From the NCBI RefSeq assembly GCF_025698545.1, contig NC_068567.1, positions 620,001-684,000 of the forward strand: DNA of 64,000 bases, read 5' to 3'. Below, piece after piece: positions 1-13,976 of the stretch; within the stretch, counting starts at the first letter, position 1, and each line of letters opens with the position of its first letter. Made by a program: the position numbers and the translations under genes. The stretch comes from Gossypium raimondii (Eukaryota; Streptophyta; Magnoliopsida; Malvales; Malvaceae). The notes under the pieces were generated by a model, which ran no database searches, was not told the origin of the DNA, and was given only the letters and a program-made list of their open reading frames with translations.

Positions 1-60
1 TGTCTAATTTGTTGGAGTTAGTATTTATAGATTTGTGAATTTGAAAATCTAATGATGAAC

Positions 61-63
<3 letters not shown>

Positions 64-96
<33 letters not shown>
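64..96. repeat. (TA)n microsatellite
   Basis: An uninterrupted run of TA dinucleotides over about 33 bases. It is a simple repeat with no visible link to a gene. Confidence 0.95.
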
Positions 97-99
<3 letters not shown>

Positions 100-315
100 G
101 GCCATTTGGGGTCAATTACTTTCAAATTCAAACTTTCCTATTTCTACATTAAAAAATATAATTGTCTAATCAAATAATAATAATAATTGGGGACAAACCA
201 TCACTTTCATACTAAACACTAATCCTTAATTTAGAAAATATTTTTAAATGATTATTAAAAATAGTAATATTAAATTTTAGTCTAATTATTCTTTTGAACA
301 ATTTAATTATAGGTT

Positions 316-437
316 TTGAACTACCCATAGCCCATCCTCATCGCATAAATAAGAGGATAATGTGCTTCAGCATGTTCAAACCCACGTCCTCCTGCATTAA
401 CAACAATATTTACTTCAATCGAATTAAAACTCAATCG
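316..437 (-). repeat. Dispersed repeat family A, copy 1
   Basis: This stretch shares an ordered set of words (a 'cataaataagaggataatg' block, a 'cctcctgcatt' block and an 'actcaatcg' end) with 8159-8267 and, on the opposite strand, with 9512-9628. Three related copies within 10 kb mark it as a dispersed non-coding repeat. I cannot name its class. Confidence 0.6.
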
Positions 438-2664
438 AAAACAATTTAATAATCATTATTTCATCATAACTAACACATTAATCTTTTCATATAATAACAT
501 AATCATCATATTAATGATTACAAAATCTAATATATTGATTAGTAATAAATGGAGAAGTTCAATTTTTTTATAGAAAATGCCACTTTATTTGAAATTTGCC
601 AAATACCAACAAAGTATATAAATGCATGCATTGGTTTGTTACCATAAACATGTGATTTGAGGGTTTTAAAGGAATTTAAATGTTTTATAAATTAAATTAA
701 GGAAATATATAAGCATATCTGATTTACCATAAACATCTCTACATCAAACTAGTCACTAGTCAAGTAGTTTGTTTTAGTTGTTATAAAAAATGGTCAAATT
801 ATATTTGAGATTTAGTTATTATATTTTAAAATATCATAATTTAGTCCTTTATTTTTACAATAGCGTTAATTAGTCGAAAAGGCGAATTTAGAGGGGGCAA
901 TGAGTGGAATTGGCCCCCTCAAATGGAAAATTTATCTTTTAGTCCCGTAATAAATGGTTAAAATAAAAGAATTTCTATTCAATCTCTTCAAAAGTGATGA
1001 ATTTATAAATTCATACGAGATAAAATTAAAATTTAACCCTACAAAATTATGATTTAATTCCAACCCTAAATATTTTTGGATTTCACCCTACAAATATCTG
1101 CAATGGGGTATACTACTTCTATAAAATTATAGGCTTCACCCTAAGTATAGACAATTTTAATTTATCACTTAATAAGCATATAAAAATATTTTAAAAATAA
1201 TTATGATTGTTATACTTACATGATTTTATTACACAAATACTACTAGTTTTCAAGTTTTAAAATATAAAATTTCAAATAAAATTCTATTTTTTTCTAAGAC
1301 CCTTTGGTGTGTCAAATTAAAAGGGGGTGGACCAAATTTTCCAATAATTAACTCTTTAAAATTGCCATTAGCCTTATATCAAAATGATGTACAATGTTTT
1401 GATATGTAGGACCAAATCAAAGATTCGTAGGAAAACGTCATTATATTTTTGGCTTAATATAATATTTAGTATTTGAATTTGGCACTTTTTTTAATTTAGT
1501 ACCTAAATATTTTTTATCCAATTTGGTACTTTTCTTAAGTTGGTGCTTAATTTTTTAGGGTCCAATTTGGTACTCTTTTTCCAAATTAAAAATTTGTCAA
1601 GTTTAAATATCAAATTATATTAAACTTATATTTTTTTACCTCTTTTTAAAACAAAACAACTACGATATTTATAGAAACTTGTAACAGCATGCTTGACCAT
1701 GAAATCCACAACTACGATAAGAGTTTTAGGAATATGACAAATATAAATCCTCCAATTCTTTTGTATCAACTTATGAATAACTCGTAATTCCATAAAATGA
1801 CTATCAATAGTTTCTCCAATCAAATTTATTTCCACTAGAAAGGCATTATTACATTTAAGTTCAACTTAACAATATCCATTATCCATAATAAACGTAACCC
1901 TTTTAACATTGACCTCTTGAACACTTAGTCCTTCTTTAATACTATTGTGTATAGTCTGAGTAAAAATTAAGTGAAACTGTGTCATCTGTATTGAACTAAA
2001 CCCAACCACTTTTGAACTATTATCATTCTACATTTATTATTAAAAACTTAAAACTATATTTATCATTCCACATTTATTTTTAAATATTAACAAAAATGTT
2101 TTATAAAATTTAATTTTCAAAAATAATATTAATTATTTTCTTTAATAAAATTGAAAAAAAAACCGCTTGATTTAAATAAATCCAACGTAAAATTACAAAA
2201 ACTAGTCGGTGGGAATGGACCCATCCGAACACATCAGATATTCGGGTACGATTTTTTGAAAAGGGCAAGAAAACCCGTGATTCGCGTGGGGGACGACACC
2301 TGTCAGTTTCTCGTTCCTCGTGCCCCACTGTTTCACCGGCTATTGTCCGTCATCTTTCAAAGAGATGTTGTAATTACTTGTAAATATAAATTTATCCAAT
2401 CCACTTTGCTTTTACGAAATTACCCCTAAATTTTTATTTTTAGTTTTTTTTCTCTGTAGCAAAAAAAGGGCAGAATATTCATTGATCTTTTTTTTTTTAA
2501 GAAAATAAAGAGAAAAAGGCACCAAAGAAAAGGGGTTTAGCAATATTTTATTCTATTTTTAAAAAAATATTTTTTAGAATAAAAAAGTGTGTTAATTCTC
2601 CTTTTTGTTGCCAAAAAGAACGTGAAAGGTAAAACCTTTATGCTCCCACCTACCCAAAAGAAAG

Positions 2665-3253
2665 GTCAAATATGTTATAGGTCCTTGTATTCTCCGTAAA
2701 TTTAAAATTTAGTCCTATTATTTTTATTTTTAGAAATTTAATCTATCTGTTTTTCGGATTTGAAATTTTAGGTCCAATTGTTGATACTGTTAACTTCAGG
2801 GGCAATTGCAGAGTTTTTCTTAAGGGGTTTGAATTGAATTATAAATTTTTTGTGAGGCTAAAATAAAATTTTATTTTATATTCACTTATGATTTCATCAC
2901 TTTTGAAAGGGCTACATATTTTTCCTCATAATAACTTTTAATTCTAGCATTTATTAGGTGACTCGAAATAATTTTTCCATCCGAGAGAGGGGGCCAAGCC
3001 CTAGCCTTGTGCCTACCCCTCTGAATTCATCCCTAGCTAACATTATTCTATTAAATTTGGTAGTATAATATTTCGAAATTAAAAAAAAACTCGTTCTGTA
3101 GTAATGTAATTGATCTAAATTTAATAAAAAAATAACAATTTTAATAATAGGATTTCATTTTTGAATTTGAAAAATAGAGGGACTAACTTCTTAGAAATAA
3201 GTGACTAAATTTAAAAAATACAGAAAATACAGGGACTTTGAACATAATTTAAC
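2665..3253. mobile_element. MITE-like element with degenerate terminal inverted repeats
   Basis: The left end (about 2665-2710) and the reverse complement of the right end (about 3205-3253) match imperfectly over some 45 bases, both containing 'agtcc..gtatt' and 'aaatttag' words. There is no coding capacity. Length (about 590 bp), AT-richness and inverted ends suggest a decayed MITE. Confidence 0.5.
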
Positions 3254-6019
3254 AAAAAAAGACAAATAAGCGAGTAATGGTGGTGGCTGAGTGGTGGATT
3301 CATCTTCTCTCTCTCTCTCTTTTCTTCCCTTTAATTCAAATATTGCTTCAATAGGGAAAACTAAGGGCTACTTTAATTAATTTGTATATTTTATTTTTTT
3401 TAAATAATAATATCCACTATTTGATTGAATTCTGAATTCAACAATAGGGCTCACGTGTATTACATAATTATATTATATTATTTTATATTATTATTAAAAC
3501 ATAATTAAATCACACTAAATTATTACGAGACCTTAGCATTATTGGTTAACGTGGAGGCTTCGGACCTTGAACAATATAAGTTCAAATGACATCATACATA
3601 ATTACAGTGTGTGAATATTTAATCTCATCGTGCATGTATATTATGTATGAGTTTTTTCAGTGGTTATTTGTATTGATTTGATTCTATACTGTAGCTGCTC
3701 GAACATGTCTTTGTACGTACGAATTTATATATATTTATATTTATAATAATAAAACTTTCAAGAAAAATAAGGATTAAAACACCTTTTAGAACCTGAACTT
3801 TTTTTTTCAACTTTTCTCATATTGGAGTTTTAATATTTTCTCGAAAATTTTAAAGTTTTGATCCCAACGTAGCAACAATTGTTAAGTTGAAGCCTTGATA
3901 TGAGTACAATTGCTAAATTCAGGATCAATTTCGATAAAAAAATTTAAACTCCAATATGAGAATAATTACCAAATTAAGAGATTAACTGAACAAATATGAA
4001 AGTTAAACCCCAAATAATAATTAGACATAGCAAGTCATCCTCGATGAACATCTAGCTCATCCAGTTGTCAATCATGAAGTCAAATCACCTGGAACGGCAA
4101 GTATTTGTCAAGATCGAACAATATTGCCAAGAGTGACCTTGAGCAACTTAGGTTATGGGAGTTAGTAAATTGACTATTAAGTGACTTGGACAATCCAAAG
4201 TATTCCTGTGCCCCAATTTCATACAATATTTTCTCATATGATATTGGGAAAAGGTTGTCTTCCTATTCTAATAATTTAATGTCATATCAATAATTTTATC
4301 TTAAATTTCAGGATTTTTATTTAGATTTAATTTTTTCAAGATAAAAATATTGATGTGACATTAAACTATTAGACAAAAGATACAGATAACGCGACATTCC
4401 TATTTCGTACAATCATTTCTCGATTCAACTATTATATTATTTGTGTTAAGAATTAGTTTGGGTTTTTCATTTATTTTCATCTTTTATTGACTTAAATATC
4501 AAAATAGTCCCCGAAATTCAAAGTCGGTCCATAAGCTACAAAGCATGAACATATTTTAAATGTATACATATATTATTTCTCAATTTCTTTTTTACCTTGT
4601 ATTCTTATGAACACTAAAGTAGTAAAGGAGCATGTTTTTATTATGGGGCTCCTTTATTTTTTTTATTAAAAGAAAATAAATAAATAAATAAATATAGTTT
4701 GGTTTAAAAATTGTGAAGGTTAGGTGAGCCAACAAAATTGGAATGTTTGTTTGCAAATTAAAATTATTATATGTTTTTATAATTTTATATGTTAAAAGAT
4801 ATTTTAGAAAAGTGTCTTTTTAAGTGTCAATTGAATATCTTTTAGTTAATGCTTTTAATTTAAAATACAATGTTTATGGGTATTTTATTTAAACCTAATT
4901 AAATATTTTTGATAGATTTATTCAAGAATCGAGTTATCTCTCTAAATTTGAAGGTAAATTCAATATTTCAAAAGGGTCGTAAAAAATATTAAATTTGAAA
5001 AATAAGTTTAAAAATTATGTTAACTTCAATTTTGATAATTAAGATCTAATTTGATTTCATCTGATCAATTTTTAATTTTATAATAAGGATAATATAATGT
5101 TTGGTTCCTAAACTTAGTAATTACGTTTCAATTTTAGATGGTACTACATCATCGCTTGAACAAGTCAGACCATTGGCTCTTAATCCAACTAGTTTGATTT
5201 GTTCGACCACCAGACCAACAATAGTGAAAGAAATAATTAAAATTTCATAAAATCTAAAACAAGATATTAAACTGGTCCAACTTTTTCACCTACCGATTCT
5301 TGCCCTTTTAAAAAATATATTTTCAAATACTTTTCGAATCAATCGATTCAACTCTTTTACTTGGATAATTATATCGATCAATTCTTTCTCTGCCTGTTTC
5401 GCTTATGTTCCATAATTTTTATCAAATTCGAAAATCGCAAGCGATAAAGTTATATTATCTCTTCGTAATATTATATTATGTAATTTCTCCTAAATTTGTT
5501 TGCAATGATTGCTTCCTCTTCTTCTCAACTCTAAAGGAGTACATTTTATTTATTTATTTTTCATGGGATTCCTTCTTTATTTCCTTTTTTTCTTTTTAAA
5601 AGGACATTACACGATAAATAAATAAGCATAGTTTGGTGAAATTTTTGTGAATATTAGGTCAGCCAACCAAATTGGACTGTTTGTTTGCGAACTCAAATTT
5701 AATAAATTTCTATAATTTTATATGATAGTAAAAATTTTAGAAAAGTTTTTCAAAAAATAAAATTTTAGAAAATTATATTTCTAATTATTATTATAAAAAT
5801 CTATTCTAATTAATGCTTTTAATTCAACTTTTTTTGGCGTTTAATTTACTTTTTAAAATAAAAATTAGTTAATTGCTTAATATTTTTAAGTGAAATTTAA
5901 ATAAAAATAAGAATGCACTATTTATTAAATATTAATTAATTAATTTCATCGTCTTCATTTTTTCATTCAATAATTTTCAATTAAAATATAAAAATATTTA
6001 GTTATATTCTTTTGAGAAC

Positions 6020-7131
6020 TGTGAGTATGACCGTGTGGGCCACACGGGCCAGGCCAGGTTGAGCGTGTGGGCTCACACAAGTATGTGGACTCATATTTCT
6101 GAAATTTTCCTTAGGGTCGCACGGGTCACTCCGATCGACTGTGGGCTTACGGTAGAGTCGGTAAGGGCTAACCAAACCCTAAAACTATGTGATCTAATAG
6201 TCTAATATTTTGCTCTGATTATGACATTGTTTATCACGTCTGCTTATTCTGCTATATTTGTATATTCGGTATCTGTATAAGAGCATGCTAAGCGTGATAT
6301 CATTGTATATGTAATCTATAATTATGTTTTAGGTGAGATTTGTATATGTGGATGAAGTGTTTTGTATGACGATCATCGCCTATATTCTGACAGCTTGGCT
6401 ACACATTATCTGACATGTGTCGTAATTGCACGATATGAAGTGTAAGGATGGGTGGGTGTTTTTAACCCCACATGGTGTGATGGGATGGTCGGAGTTGGTG
6501 TGTAGATGACGGGGGTAGGATTCTGTATTTCTGATTTGCATATCTGTTCTGTTATCTGAATCTATAAAGGGCTTAGGTCCGAATTTGAATATGTATCTGA
6601 CTGTGTCCGAGTTTACTGTATGTATTGCATGTATATTTCTGTTAGGTTACACACTGAGTTTACGAAAACTCACGTCTGTTTGTCTGTCCTATTCAGGTAA
6701 TCCACAGGCTTAGACGGGCCGGTGCGACGGAGGCTCAGCGATGACCACTTGATCGAAAATTATTTATAATTCTAGTTTCATTTGAGAGTTTGTAATTTTT
6801 GGGATTCTCTGGACTGTTGGTTTTTATTTTGGTTTTAGATGCGGTTTTTGACTCTTTCATTGAGATGCATGATGGAAAACACGGTTTTACAAAAACAAAA
6901 GGTTTTTCTGAAAACATGAACTAGATTTCTAAAATATAACAGTTTTAAGACTTCTGCTATAAATTATGTTTTAGTAAATAAATGAATTCAATATCATTTT
7001 CGAAAATGGTTATAAACAAATATGAACTATGAATCTTGAATGATTTGACGGAACGACCCTATTTTCAAAATCCTACATTGTGACAACTCTGGATTCGGCC
7101 GTCACATCTAGGCTGGGTTTAGGGTGTTACA
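6020..7131 (-). mobile_element. LTR-retrotransposon fragment, probable solo LTR
   Basis: Read on the minus strand the right boundary starts with TGTAACACCCTAAACCC followed by a segment containing GGCCGAATCC, the way many plant Ty3/gypsy LTRs begin. The segment is more GC-rich than its surroundings, with the 'gggccacacgggcc' type of sequence near 6030-6060. No internal gag-pol coding is visible on either side. The left boundary is uncertain because I could not find a clear matching CA/TG end or a target-site duplication. Confidence 0.5.
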
Positions 7132-8158
7132 GTACAAAACTAATAATTAAATTTGACCAAATGAACCCAGCTTTTACTATCTGGGTCAAAATTAAAATTT
7201 AAAAATTCAAAAAATACAATGACTAAAATTGACCAATTTGAAAAATATATGGACGAAATTGATAAAATCAATGTACAAAAACTAGATCCAAAACTTTCAT
7301 AAAATATAAAAACTAATAGCAGAATTTAACCAAAAGTTAAAATATTATCAATTTAGCCCTTTCCTATTGCAAATTTTTTAAATATGCAAAAAATAATAAA
7401 TTAATATTTCCAAAGTTATTTGACATCCACCCACTTGTAAAAGAAAGGACCAAGCAAATTAGTCAGAAATTATTAACAATCTATGAGGCTCTTCCCTCTT
7501 TATTGTCCCTACACGCTTTATCAAATTCAAAGCTACCATTCATCATGTAAAAAGGACTTAAAAGAATATATATATATATATGGTTACTTCAATTTTTACT
7601 TTTACCTTTCATTTTGGCTTTTAAAATAAGTAAAAAAAACTTTTTAGCTTAATATATTTTTGATACTCGAGTTTAATATTTTCTTAATATGGTAATTATG
7701 TTATTTTTGCTCAATCTGGTACCTATATTTAGCACCTAAAGACAACGTGTTAAATTTTCAGTGTTTAATTTAAGTTTTAAAATTGATTTGATGAAAGTTA
7801 CTTGCTAATATTATTAGGTTTGAATTTTTATGATATTAATAATAGAATAAATTTAGTATTAATTGTAAAATTATTTAATTTTGTGTTTGATTTGTCAAAT
7901 ATCATCCAACATATTATATTTAATTCTAGTTTTTAATGAAAATTAATTACTGATGTTATTAGATAATTATGATTTTTTGATCTTCATTCAAAAATTGACC
8001 TTACTTAATTTCAAATTTAATTAGTATGTAATATAATTGCTTAATACTAAAATTTAAAGAAAAGCCGGATAATGCTTGGGTTTAATTTTTTTTGAAAATT
8101 TTAATTATGATTTTTGATAATCTCTGTTCTTTTTAATACAATGCTTAGAATTACTTAT

Positions 8159-8267
8159 AGTTCTTTCCCAACTCATAAATAGGAGAATAATACACTTCAA
8201 TACACTTGAACCCACATTCTCCTGCATTGGTAATAATGTTCATACCAATCGAGCTAAGACTCAATCG
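8159..8267 (-). repeat. Dispersed repeat family A, copy 2
   Basis: It matches 316-437 in the same orientation, sharing the words 'cataaatag', 'aacccac', 'tctcctgcatt' and 'gactcaatcg'. Non-coding. Confidence 0.6.
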
Positions 8268-9511
8268 ATACTTTTGAGTTAAAAAAAAAAAAGAAAAAGA
8301 AAAACTCAATGTATTGCAATTTTATAATAATTATATTAATTAATATTGTGATTGCTTTGAGAGATGAGAATGTTGGTTTGTATTTAATCCAATTTGGTAG
8401 GCTCCTTGTTCATTATTCTTTGACCTATTGTTTTCTAAATTTATAAGCATAATTATATATATATTCTAAGTTCCTTTCATTCTCCCAAGAAAAATAAGGT
8501 TAAATTTTAAATATATATTATTATATTTAAATAAATATATAATCTCTTAATTTGCATTGGATTGATTTTCTTATTTAGAATACATTTTCACGATAAATAA
8601 TACACATTTGAATAGTAATTATTAAAATGCTTGATTGAATTAATGATTAGAATATGTATTCAGATCTGAATTAAAATAAATACGAGTATAGCATAGATGG
8701 TGAGACTTAAATTAAAATAAATTTTTGGATCGAAGATCCACGTATAGTTTAGGTAGGGTGAGACTTGAACTTGAAAACTTTTGACCTCAACCTTACCTTT
8801 AAGCCAATACCTCCAATGGCGGCAGGGCCTTGACCTCCTAAAATAGAAAGAATGAACTTTAAACTCTCTAAAATTTAAAAAACTATACATTAGTTAATGC
8901 ATGGTAAAATTAAAGTTTGAGCTCTTAAAAGTGATAAAAATTTGATCTAGTCTTTTTAAAAGCTATAAAATATAAACTAATGCAGTAATGAATTTACACT
9001 TTAGCTTTCACATAAATATATAAATTAATTTCACCCAAAAGAATTTCTAATTTTACCCTAAAGATCTCAAAATTTTATTTTAACCCAAATATTTATCACA
9101 TTAGAAAAAACAAAATATTTAATATAAAAATAACATTTATTTCATTGTAAAATAAAGCAAAGAAATTCATCCTGTAAACTCATAAAGCTATAGATTATTT
9201 TATTCTAAGTAAGAAAAATAAAGCTATATTTAGTATGTATACCATTAAGACATATTTTATAAATAGAATATGTCGATGAGATTTGTGTCTAAACTTAGGA
9301 AGTTGTCGGCACTAATATCTTGTCTTATTTCATGTTAGACAGTCATATAATATGCTATTATTCTTTCCTCTGATCATCAATAGTTGAAGGTTTTACATTT
9401 TTAATATTTTTATTAAAAATAAAAATTATAAGCTTCAAATTATTGAAAAGAGTCACCACAGTAAAGTTTACATTTAAAAAGAATCATATTTAAATGATAT
9501 AATTTTGGACC

Positions 9512-9628
9512 GTCGATTAAATCTTAACTTGATTGGTATAAATATTATTGTCAATGCAAGAGGACGTGAGTTTAAGTGTGCTGAAACGCATTATCTTCCT
9601 ATTTATGGGTTGGGAGAGGCTACAGGTA
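9512..9628 (+). repeat. Dispersed repeat family A, copy 3 (inverted)
   Basis: The reverse complement of this segment matches 316-437 and 8159-8267, for example 'aatgcaagaggacgtgagtt' here against the complement of the 'cctcctgcatt' block there. Opposite orientation to the other two copies. Confidence 0.6.
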
Positions 9629-9827
9629 GTTCTAAACATTGTGTTAAAAAGAGCATATAATGAGATTATTCAAAAAAAATCTATAAAATTTATTTATATA
9701 ATAATACATATTTGTTTATTTTTAAATAAAATTATATCATAATTACTATAAACATTGGATTGAATAACTAGATAGAGACTAATCCATACATTATTTATGT
9801 ATAAATATGGACATTATAAGCAATGAA

Positions 9828-10107
9828 GGTAAAAATACCTTAGAGATCTTTGTATTAAAAATTGGATTGTAGTGTGTTCCTCTACTAAAAAAATAGGTAA
9901 AATAGTTCCTGTACGTTAAATTAAAAAAGCAAATTGGTCATTCATTAAAAACTGATATTTGTATGTCAATATAAGGTACACATGGAAATTTTTAATGATA
10001 AAAATGGGTGAAATTTTTAATAGAAACAACTAGTTTGCTCATTTTTTGAGTAAAAAGAGTAAAATGCAATTTGACTCATAGTACAGAGTTCTCCATTGTA
10101 CTTTTGC
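9828..10107 (+). mobile_element. MITE-like element, 'ggtaaaagtac' family
   Basis: It begins with ggtaaaaatac and ends with the inverted counterpart gtacttttgcc. The interior has the family's 'attgcatttt' and 'aaattagtc' type words. Other copies in this window are at 12520-12860, 17727-17960, 26617-26930 and 30152-30390. No coding capacity. Confidence 0.55.
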
Positions 10108-11726
10108 CAAGCAAGAAAATAAATAATCAAAATAAATATGGAGAAAAATCTATGCGTAATTTATATATGGTGAGATTCAAGTTTAAATACTCAAAATCTG
10201 AATACATCAATGTTTATCGATGCAACTAAAGCCTTATTAGCAACATATATATAATTTAGTACATGTGTTTCACACTCTTTTTTAATGCACCTATGTGATT
10301 TTTGGTTTACTGTGATACTCTTTGTCAAAAGTTACACATTCTGGTATTTAAAGTTAACTTTTTAGTGCTTATTTCAGATTTTAGAGTTGTTTTGATGAAA
10401 ATTCATAATTAGCTAATCATATTACCAATTAACTTTCATCAAATAAACTTTAAAATTGATATTAAATCGCATCTATCGAATTGTATTTGATAAATTAAAC
10501 ACAAAATTAAACAAATTCACAATTAACACTAAATTTATTCTATTAACAAAATCATGAAAATTTTTGGAACCGAGATTGGTTCAATTCATAAACACCTCTA
10601 AGTGAAGGGATATTTATTAAATTAACATAGATATAACATGGCATAATTTTAATTTTTTTTGCGGTTAATTCCACCAAATATTCTTAAATTATTGTCCAAA
10701 ATTTAAATTGGTCTTAAGCTTTTGAATCCCCGAAGTATTAATATTGTATCAACGACGTCCTTTCGTCAACCTAATCATTAATTTAGATGTTAAATGTTAT
10801 TCAGATTTTATTAGAAGCAGATTTAAAACACGTGAATCAAAGTGTAAGCTCATATGTATCTACCATATTGATGGTGTAGATCTAACATGTTAGGAGAATA
10901 TTTCTTTCTTTTTTTTCTTAACACATTGGATAAGCGTTGTCAGTATAATATGTACATACGCGTTTACAAATTGATCCAAATTATTAAAACATATTTCACA
11001 TCTGGCTATTTAAAACCCAAGATAATACTATGGTGATGGAAGGATTTAATTCATACAATTCTAATACTTTGAGGGCACAATCAAAATATTTTAAAGTTTA
11101 AAGATTAATTTAAAATTTTAGCTATTATTTGAAGACGTTTGATGAGAAGGACTTAATTGATATAATATTGATACTTTGAGGACTTAATTAAAATGTTTTG
11201 AAATTGAAGGACTAAGCATAATTTAAGTACGGATGGAATTATTATTTTTTCGTACCAAATAACTTGTTGCAGGTTTCAAATGATATGAATAGAATAAATT
11301 GAATTTAATATATATTTTTTCAAAATTACAAAGAAGTCCAAGTATAGAATTCCATTTCCATGGCCATAGGGAAACGTGAAGGGGTCCCTCGAAATTCAAA
11401 CAAAGATGGTTTGTCTTCTGAATGTGATTCCCAGGTTGTCCTTTTCAAACACACTGTTTACTTACAATTAAATATTGTTGTAATTAAAATTAATTTGTAA
11501 ATTTTGAATGATGATTCTAGCAAAATTTTAGGAAATTGGGACAATATTTAAAAGGGTCATAGCTCTCTCTAACAAGCTGTAATCAACTCAAGTATATATT
11601 TATAGCTTTACACACCTTTTGAATAGACGGTGATTGTTTTTAATTTCATCTGAAATAAATGCACTTTTCATCTAAAGAATTTCTTAGGGTCGGTTTGGAT
11701 GGATGGTGTGTTTATCTGTTGTTAAT

Positions 11727-12365
11727 TAGAGGTATTCATGGACCGGGCCGGACTCTAAAAAAAAAATTTCAGCCCACTTTCTAGGCCTGACCTGAAATAT
11801 GGGCATGAGATTTTGTCCAGGCCCGGTTCAGAAAAAAAATAGAACCCGAGCTCGGCCCGGCCTGACCCATTTTTAAATTAAAATTAAAATTATATTTTTA
11901 TTAAAATTGTATCAAATTATATTTTTTTTGTACCAGTCAACATTTTGTAAAATCTAACATTTTGCTAGTAAAATTATTAATTGTTAATTGTATTAATTGC
12001 TACTAAAATTATCAAATTATATTAAATTATTAATTATTAATTGTTACTAACATTTTGTTAGTAAAATTATTAATTGTTAATTTTATTAATTGTTAGTAAA
12101 ATTATCAAATTATATCAAATTATTAATTGTTGTAACAAAATCTAACATTTTGTAACTTAAAACTTAAAATAAAACTAAAACTAGTATATTTTAAAAATAA
12201 AAAATATATTTAATATATTTTCGGGCCGGGCCAGGCTCGGGCCAAAATTTTTTTCCCAAAGCTTGGCCCATTTTCCAAACGGGCCTCATTTTTTGCCCAA
12301 GCCCATATTTCAGGCCTATATTTTTACCCAAACCCGCCGGGCCGCCCCGCCCATGGACACCTCTA
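11727..12365. mobile_element. hAT-like MITE, copy 1
   Basis: The left end reads TAGAGGTATTCATGG and the right end is the inverted TAGAGGTGTCCATGG. GC-rich subterminal blocks built on GGGCCGGGCC surround an AT-rich core with near-repeats of 'taaaattattaattgttaa'. The flanks ttgttaat and ctgttagt agree at 6 of 8 positions, consistent with an eroded 8-bp target-site duplication, the size made by hAT transposases. The element has no ORF. Confidence 0.7.
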
Positions 12366-12519
12366 CTGTTAGTGTAAAAATAGCTGTAGTTGTAAAATTA
12401 GATACTGTAGCGATACTGTAGCATGAGACAAAAAGTAAGTTAAATGCACCGCACCGCACCGCACCCAATCGCCCATCCAAACCCACAATTAGTCAATGTA
12501 ATAGGTACAAGTTACTGGT

Positions 12520-12860
12520 GGTAAATGTCTTTATATTTAGAGTTAGATTGCATTATATCACTTTTTACTTAAAAAAGAGTAAATTAATCCCTATATGTTA
12601 GGTCAAAATAGAAGTTGACTTTTTGTTAATTTTTTATCTATTTGTATTGTTAAAAATTAACGTGACTAAGTGAATAACTAGAGAATGACATATGGTGTGC
12701 CACATGTATCTCATCTTGATATATAATTACTAGTTTTGATAGTAAAATTGATGGAGTTTTTAATAAAAGGGTCAATTTTTCCTTTGATATAATATACATA
12801 GATTAATTTGCCCATATTTTGAGTAACTTTTAATATAGGGCCTTCATTGTACTTTTACCA
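12520..12860 (+). mobile_element. MITE-like element, 'ggtaaaagtac' family
   Basis: It starts with ggtaaatgtct and 'agattgcatta' and ends with 'cattgtacttttacc', the inverted complement of the family's left end. Same class as 9828-10107. Non-coding. Confidence 0.55.
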
Positions 12861-13375
12861 TTATTAGTTAGTCTTTATGGTTTAATTTAGTCAATTTTTA
12901 CTTTTTATATAGTTTTGAATTACAATTTTCACTCCTAATCCAAATAGTAATAATTAAGTAATGATTGAAAATTTCAATTTAACAAATACAAAATGTCTAT
13001 TTTTTTGAAATTTTAAAAATTATGAATTTAATATAAAATACTTTAATTTATAATCCTCTCGAGATGCAGAACTCTTTTTGATACAAATTGTTTAGAATTA
13101 TTATAATTTTTTAATCCTTTAATAAAAAGATAAATACAATTCAACACGTTTATATTTACATCTTTTAGATGGACAATAACGCCGATGCTGCTTACATTTA
13201 TTGATGCACAATTAAAGAGAGCATAGATCACATTTTCAACAAATTAAGTATCATATAAATCAAGAATATAAATTATGAATCACAAAGTGATAATTCAACA
13301 AACAATACAAGAATATGAAATCAAAAAGCAAAAAGCAAAGCTTTTTACGATATTTCAAACACAAATCTCATTTCT

Positions 13376-13897
13376 TTAAACTTGAACTTTCCCATTCCTT
13401 TGATACTGTCCGCCATTAACGACACCTTCATGACCTTCAACAAAAGCATAATACCTCAACACGAATCCCAAACCTAATACCATCCATTCCAAACAAAAAA
13501 CCGTCACACAAAGCCCACCAACAAGCTTCAATATCACGATCCCATCATCTTCCCTAACATAAGATTTCAAATACCCCAAGAAATCACTACTCCGGGTCAA
13601 GATCAAAACCGAAACGGATCCTTGAAATATCGATGTTAACACCATAACCACCATGTGAGCTGCGTAGAATCTGTTTGACCCAGAAACGGCGACGGAACAA
13701 CCGGTGACGGCACCGGCTATGGTGATGGCGTGGAGAAGGATGAAGAAGAGACCACATAAGGAAGGGAGTAAACGTAGGGAGAGAGTGAGGAAGATACAAC
13801 CGGAGGCTGTTCCCAAGAGGAAATAGCTGGCTATAAGGAAGGTTTTGTGGGTACGAGTGTGGGATTGGGTTACTGAGTTGTTAATTGAAAACCCCAT
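13376..13897 (-). CDS. Small four-helix plant membrane protein of unknown function
   Basis: An intronless ORF of 173 residues starting at the ATG at 13897. Four hydrophobic helices are visible at about residues 20-40, 46-69, 77-100 and 120-150, separated by short loops. The N-terminus (about 19 residues, Ser/Thr/His rich) and the C-terminal tail (about 22 residues, Gly/Gln/Asn rich) are polar. It resembles small plant-specific 'transmembrane protein' families without an assigned function, but I do not recognise a named one. The helix pattern, a good TATA box about 70 bases upstream and higher GC than the surroundings support a real gene. The location is some cellular membrane; nothing in the sequence tells which. 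No neighbour suggests a role. Confidence 0.8.
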   Translation of the reverse strand: MGFSINNSVTQSHTRTHKTFLIASYFLLGTASGCIFLTLSLRLLPSLCGLFFILLHAITIAGAVTGCSVAVSGSNRFYAAHMVVMVLTSIFQGSVSVLILTRSSDFLGYLKSYVREDDGIVILKLVGGLCVTVFCLEWMVLGLGFVLRYYAFVEGHEGVVNGGQYQRNGKVQV

Positions 13898-13966
13898 TGA
13901 TGAGAGCTTGGATTTGAATCGAAATTTAGGGTTTTTTTGATGAAGAATGGGGGGAGATGAAAGAGT

Positions 13967-13976
13967 GTATATATAG
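13967..13976 (-). promoter_or_regulatory. TATA box of the small membrane protein gene
   Basis: On the minus strand the sequence reads CTATATATAC about 70 bases before the ATG at 13897. That is a suitable distance for a transcription start near 13940 and a short 5' leader. Assigned by sequence and position only. Confidence 0.55.

Larger units (their letters stand above)
1..13375. other. Gene-poor intergenic region with decayed repeats
   Basis: No open reading frame here has recognisable protein similarity, codon-like composition or a plausible exon series; the short ORFs are AT-rich chance frames. The DNA is AT-rich and made of decayed dispersed elements (listed separately where boundaries can be argued), a (TA)n tract at about 64-96, a (CT)n tract near 3305-3322 and a (TA)n tract near 7567-7580. 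Stretches such as 3260-6000, 7135-8150 and 10110-11700 show only fragments of MITE-like sequence of the 'no coding, many A/T runs' type, and I see nothing else in them. Confidence 0.7.

Noticed and set aside
2151-2429. 92-codon open frame on the plus strand
   Set aside because: No family similarity, an overlapping open frame on the other strand, and surrounded by repeat debris.
6735-6917. 60-codon minus-strand open frame
   Set aside because: It lies inside the LTR-like segment and has low-complexity Lys/Asn/Ser composition with no gag-pol similarity.
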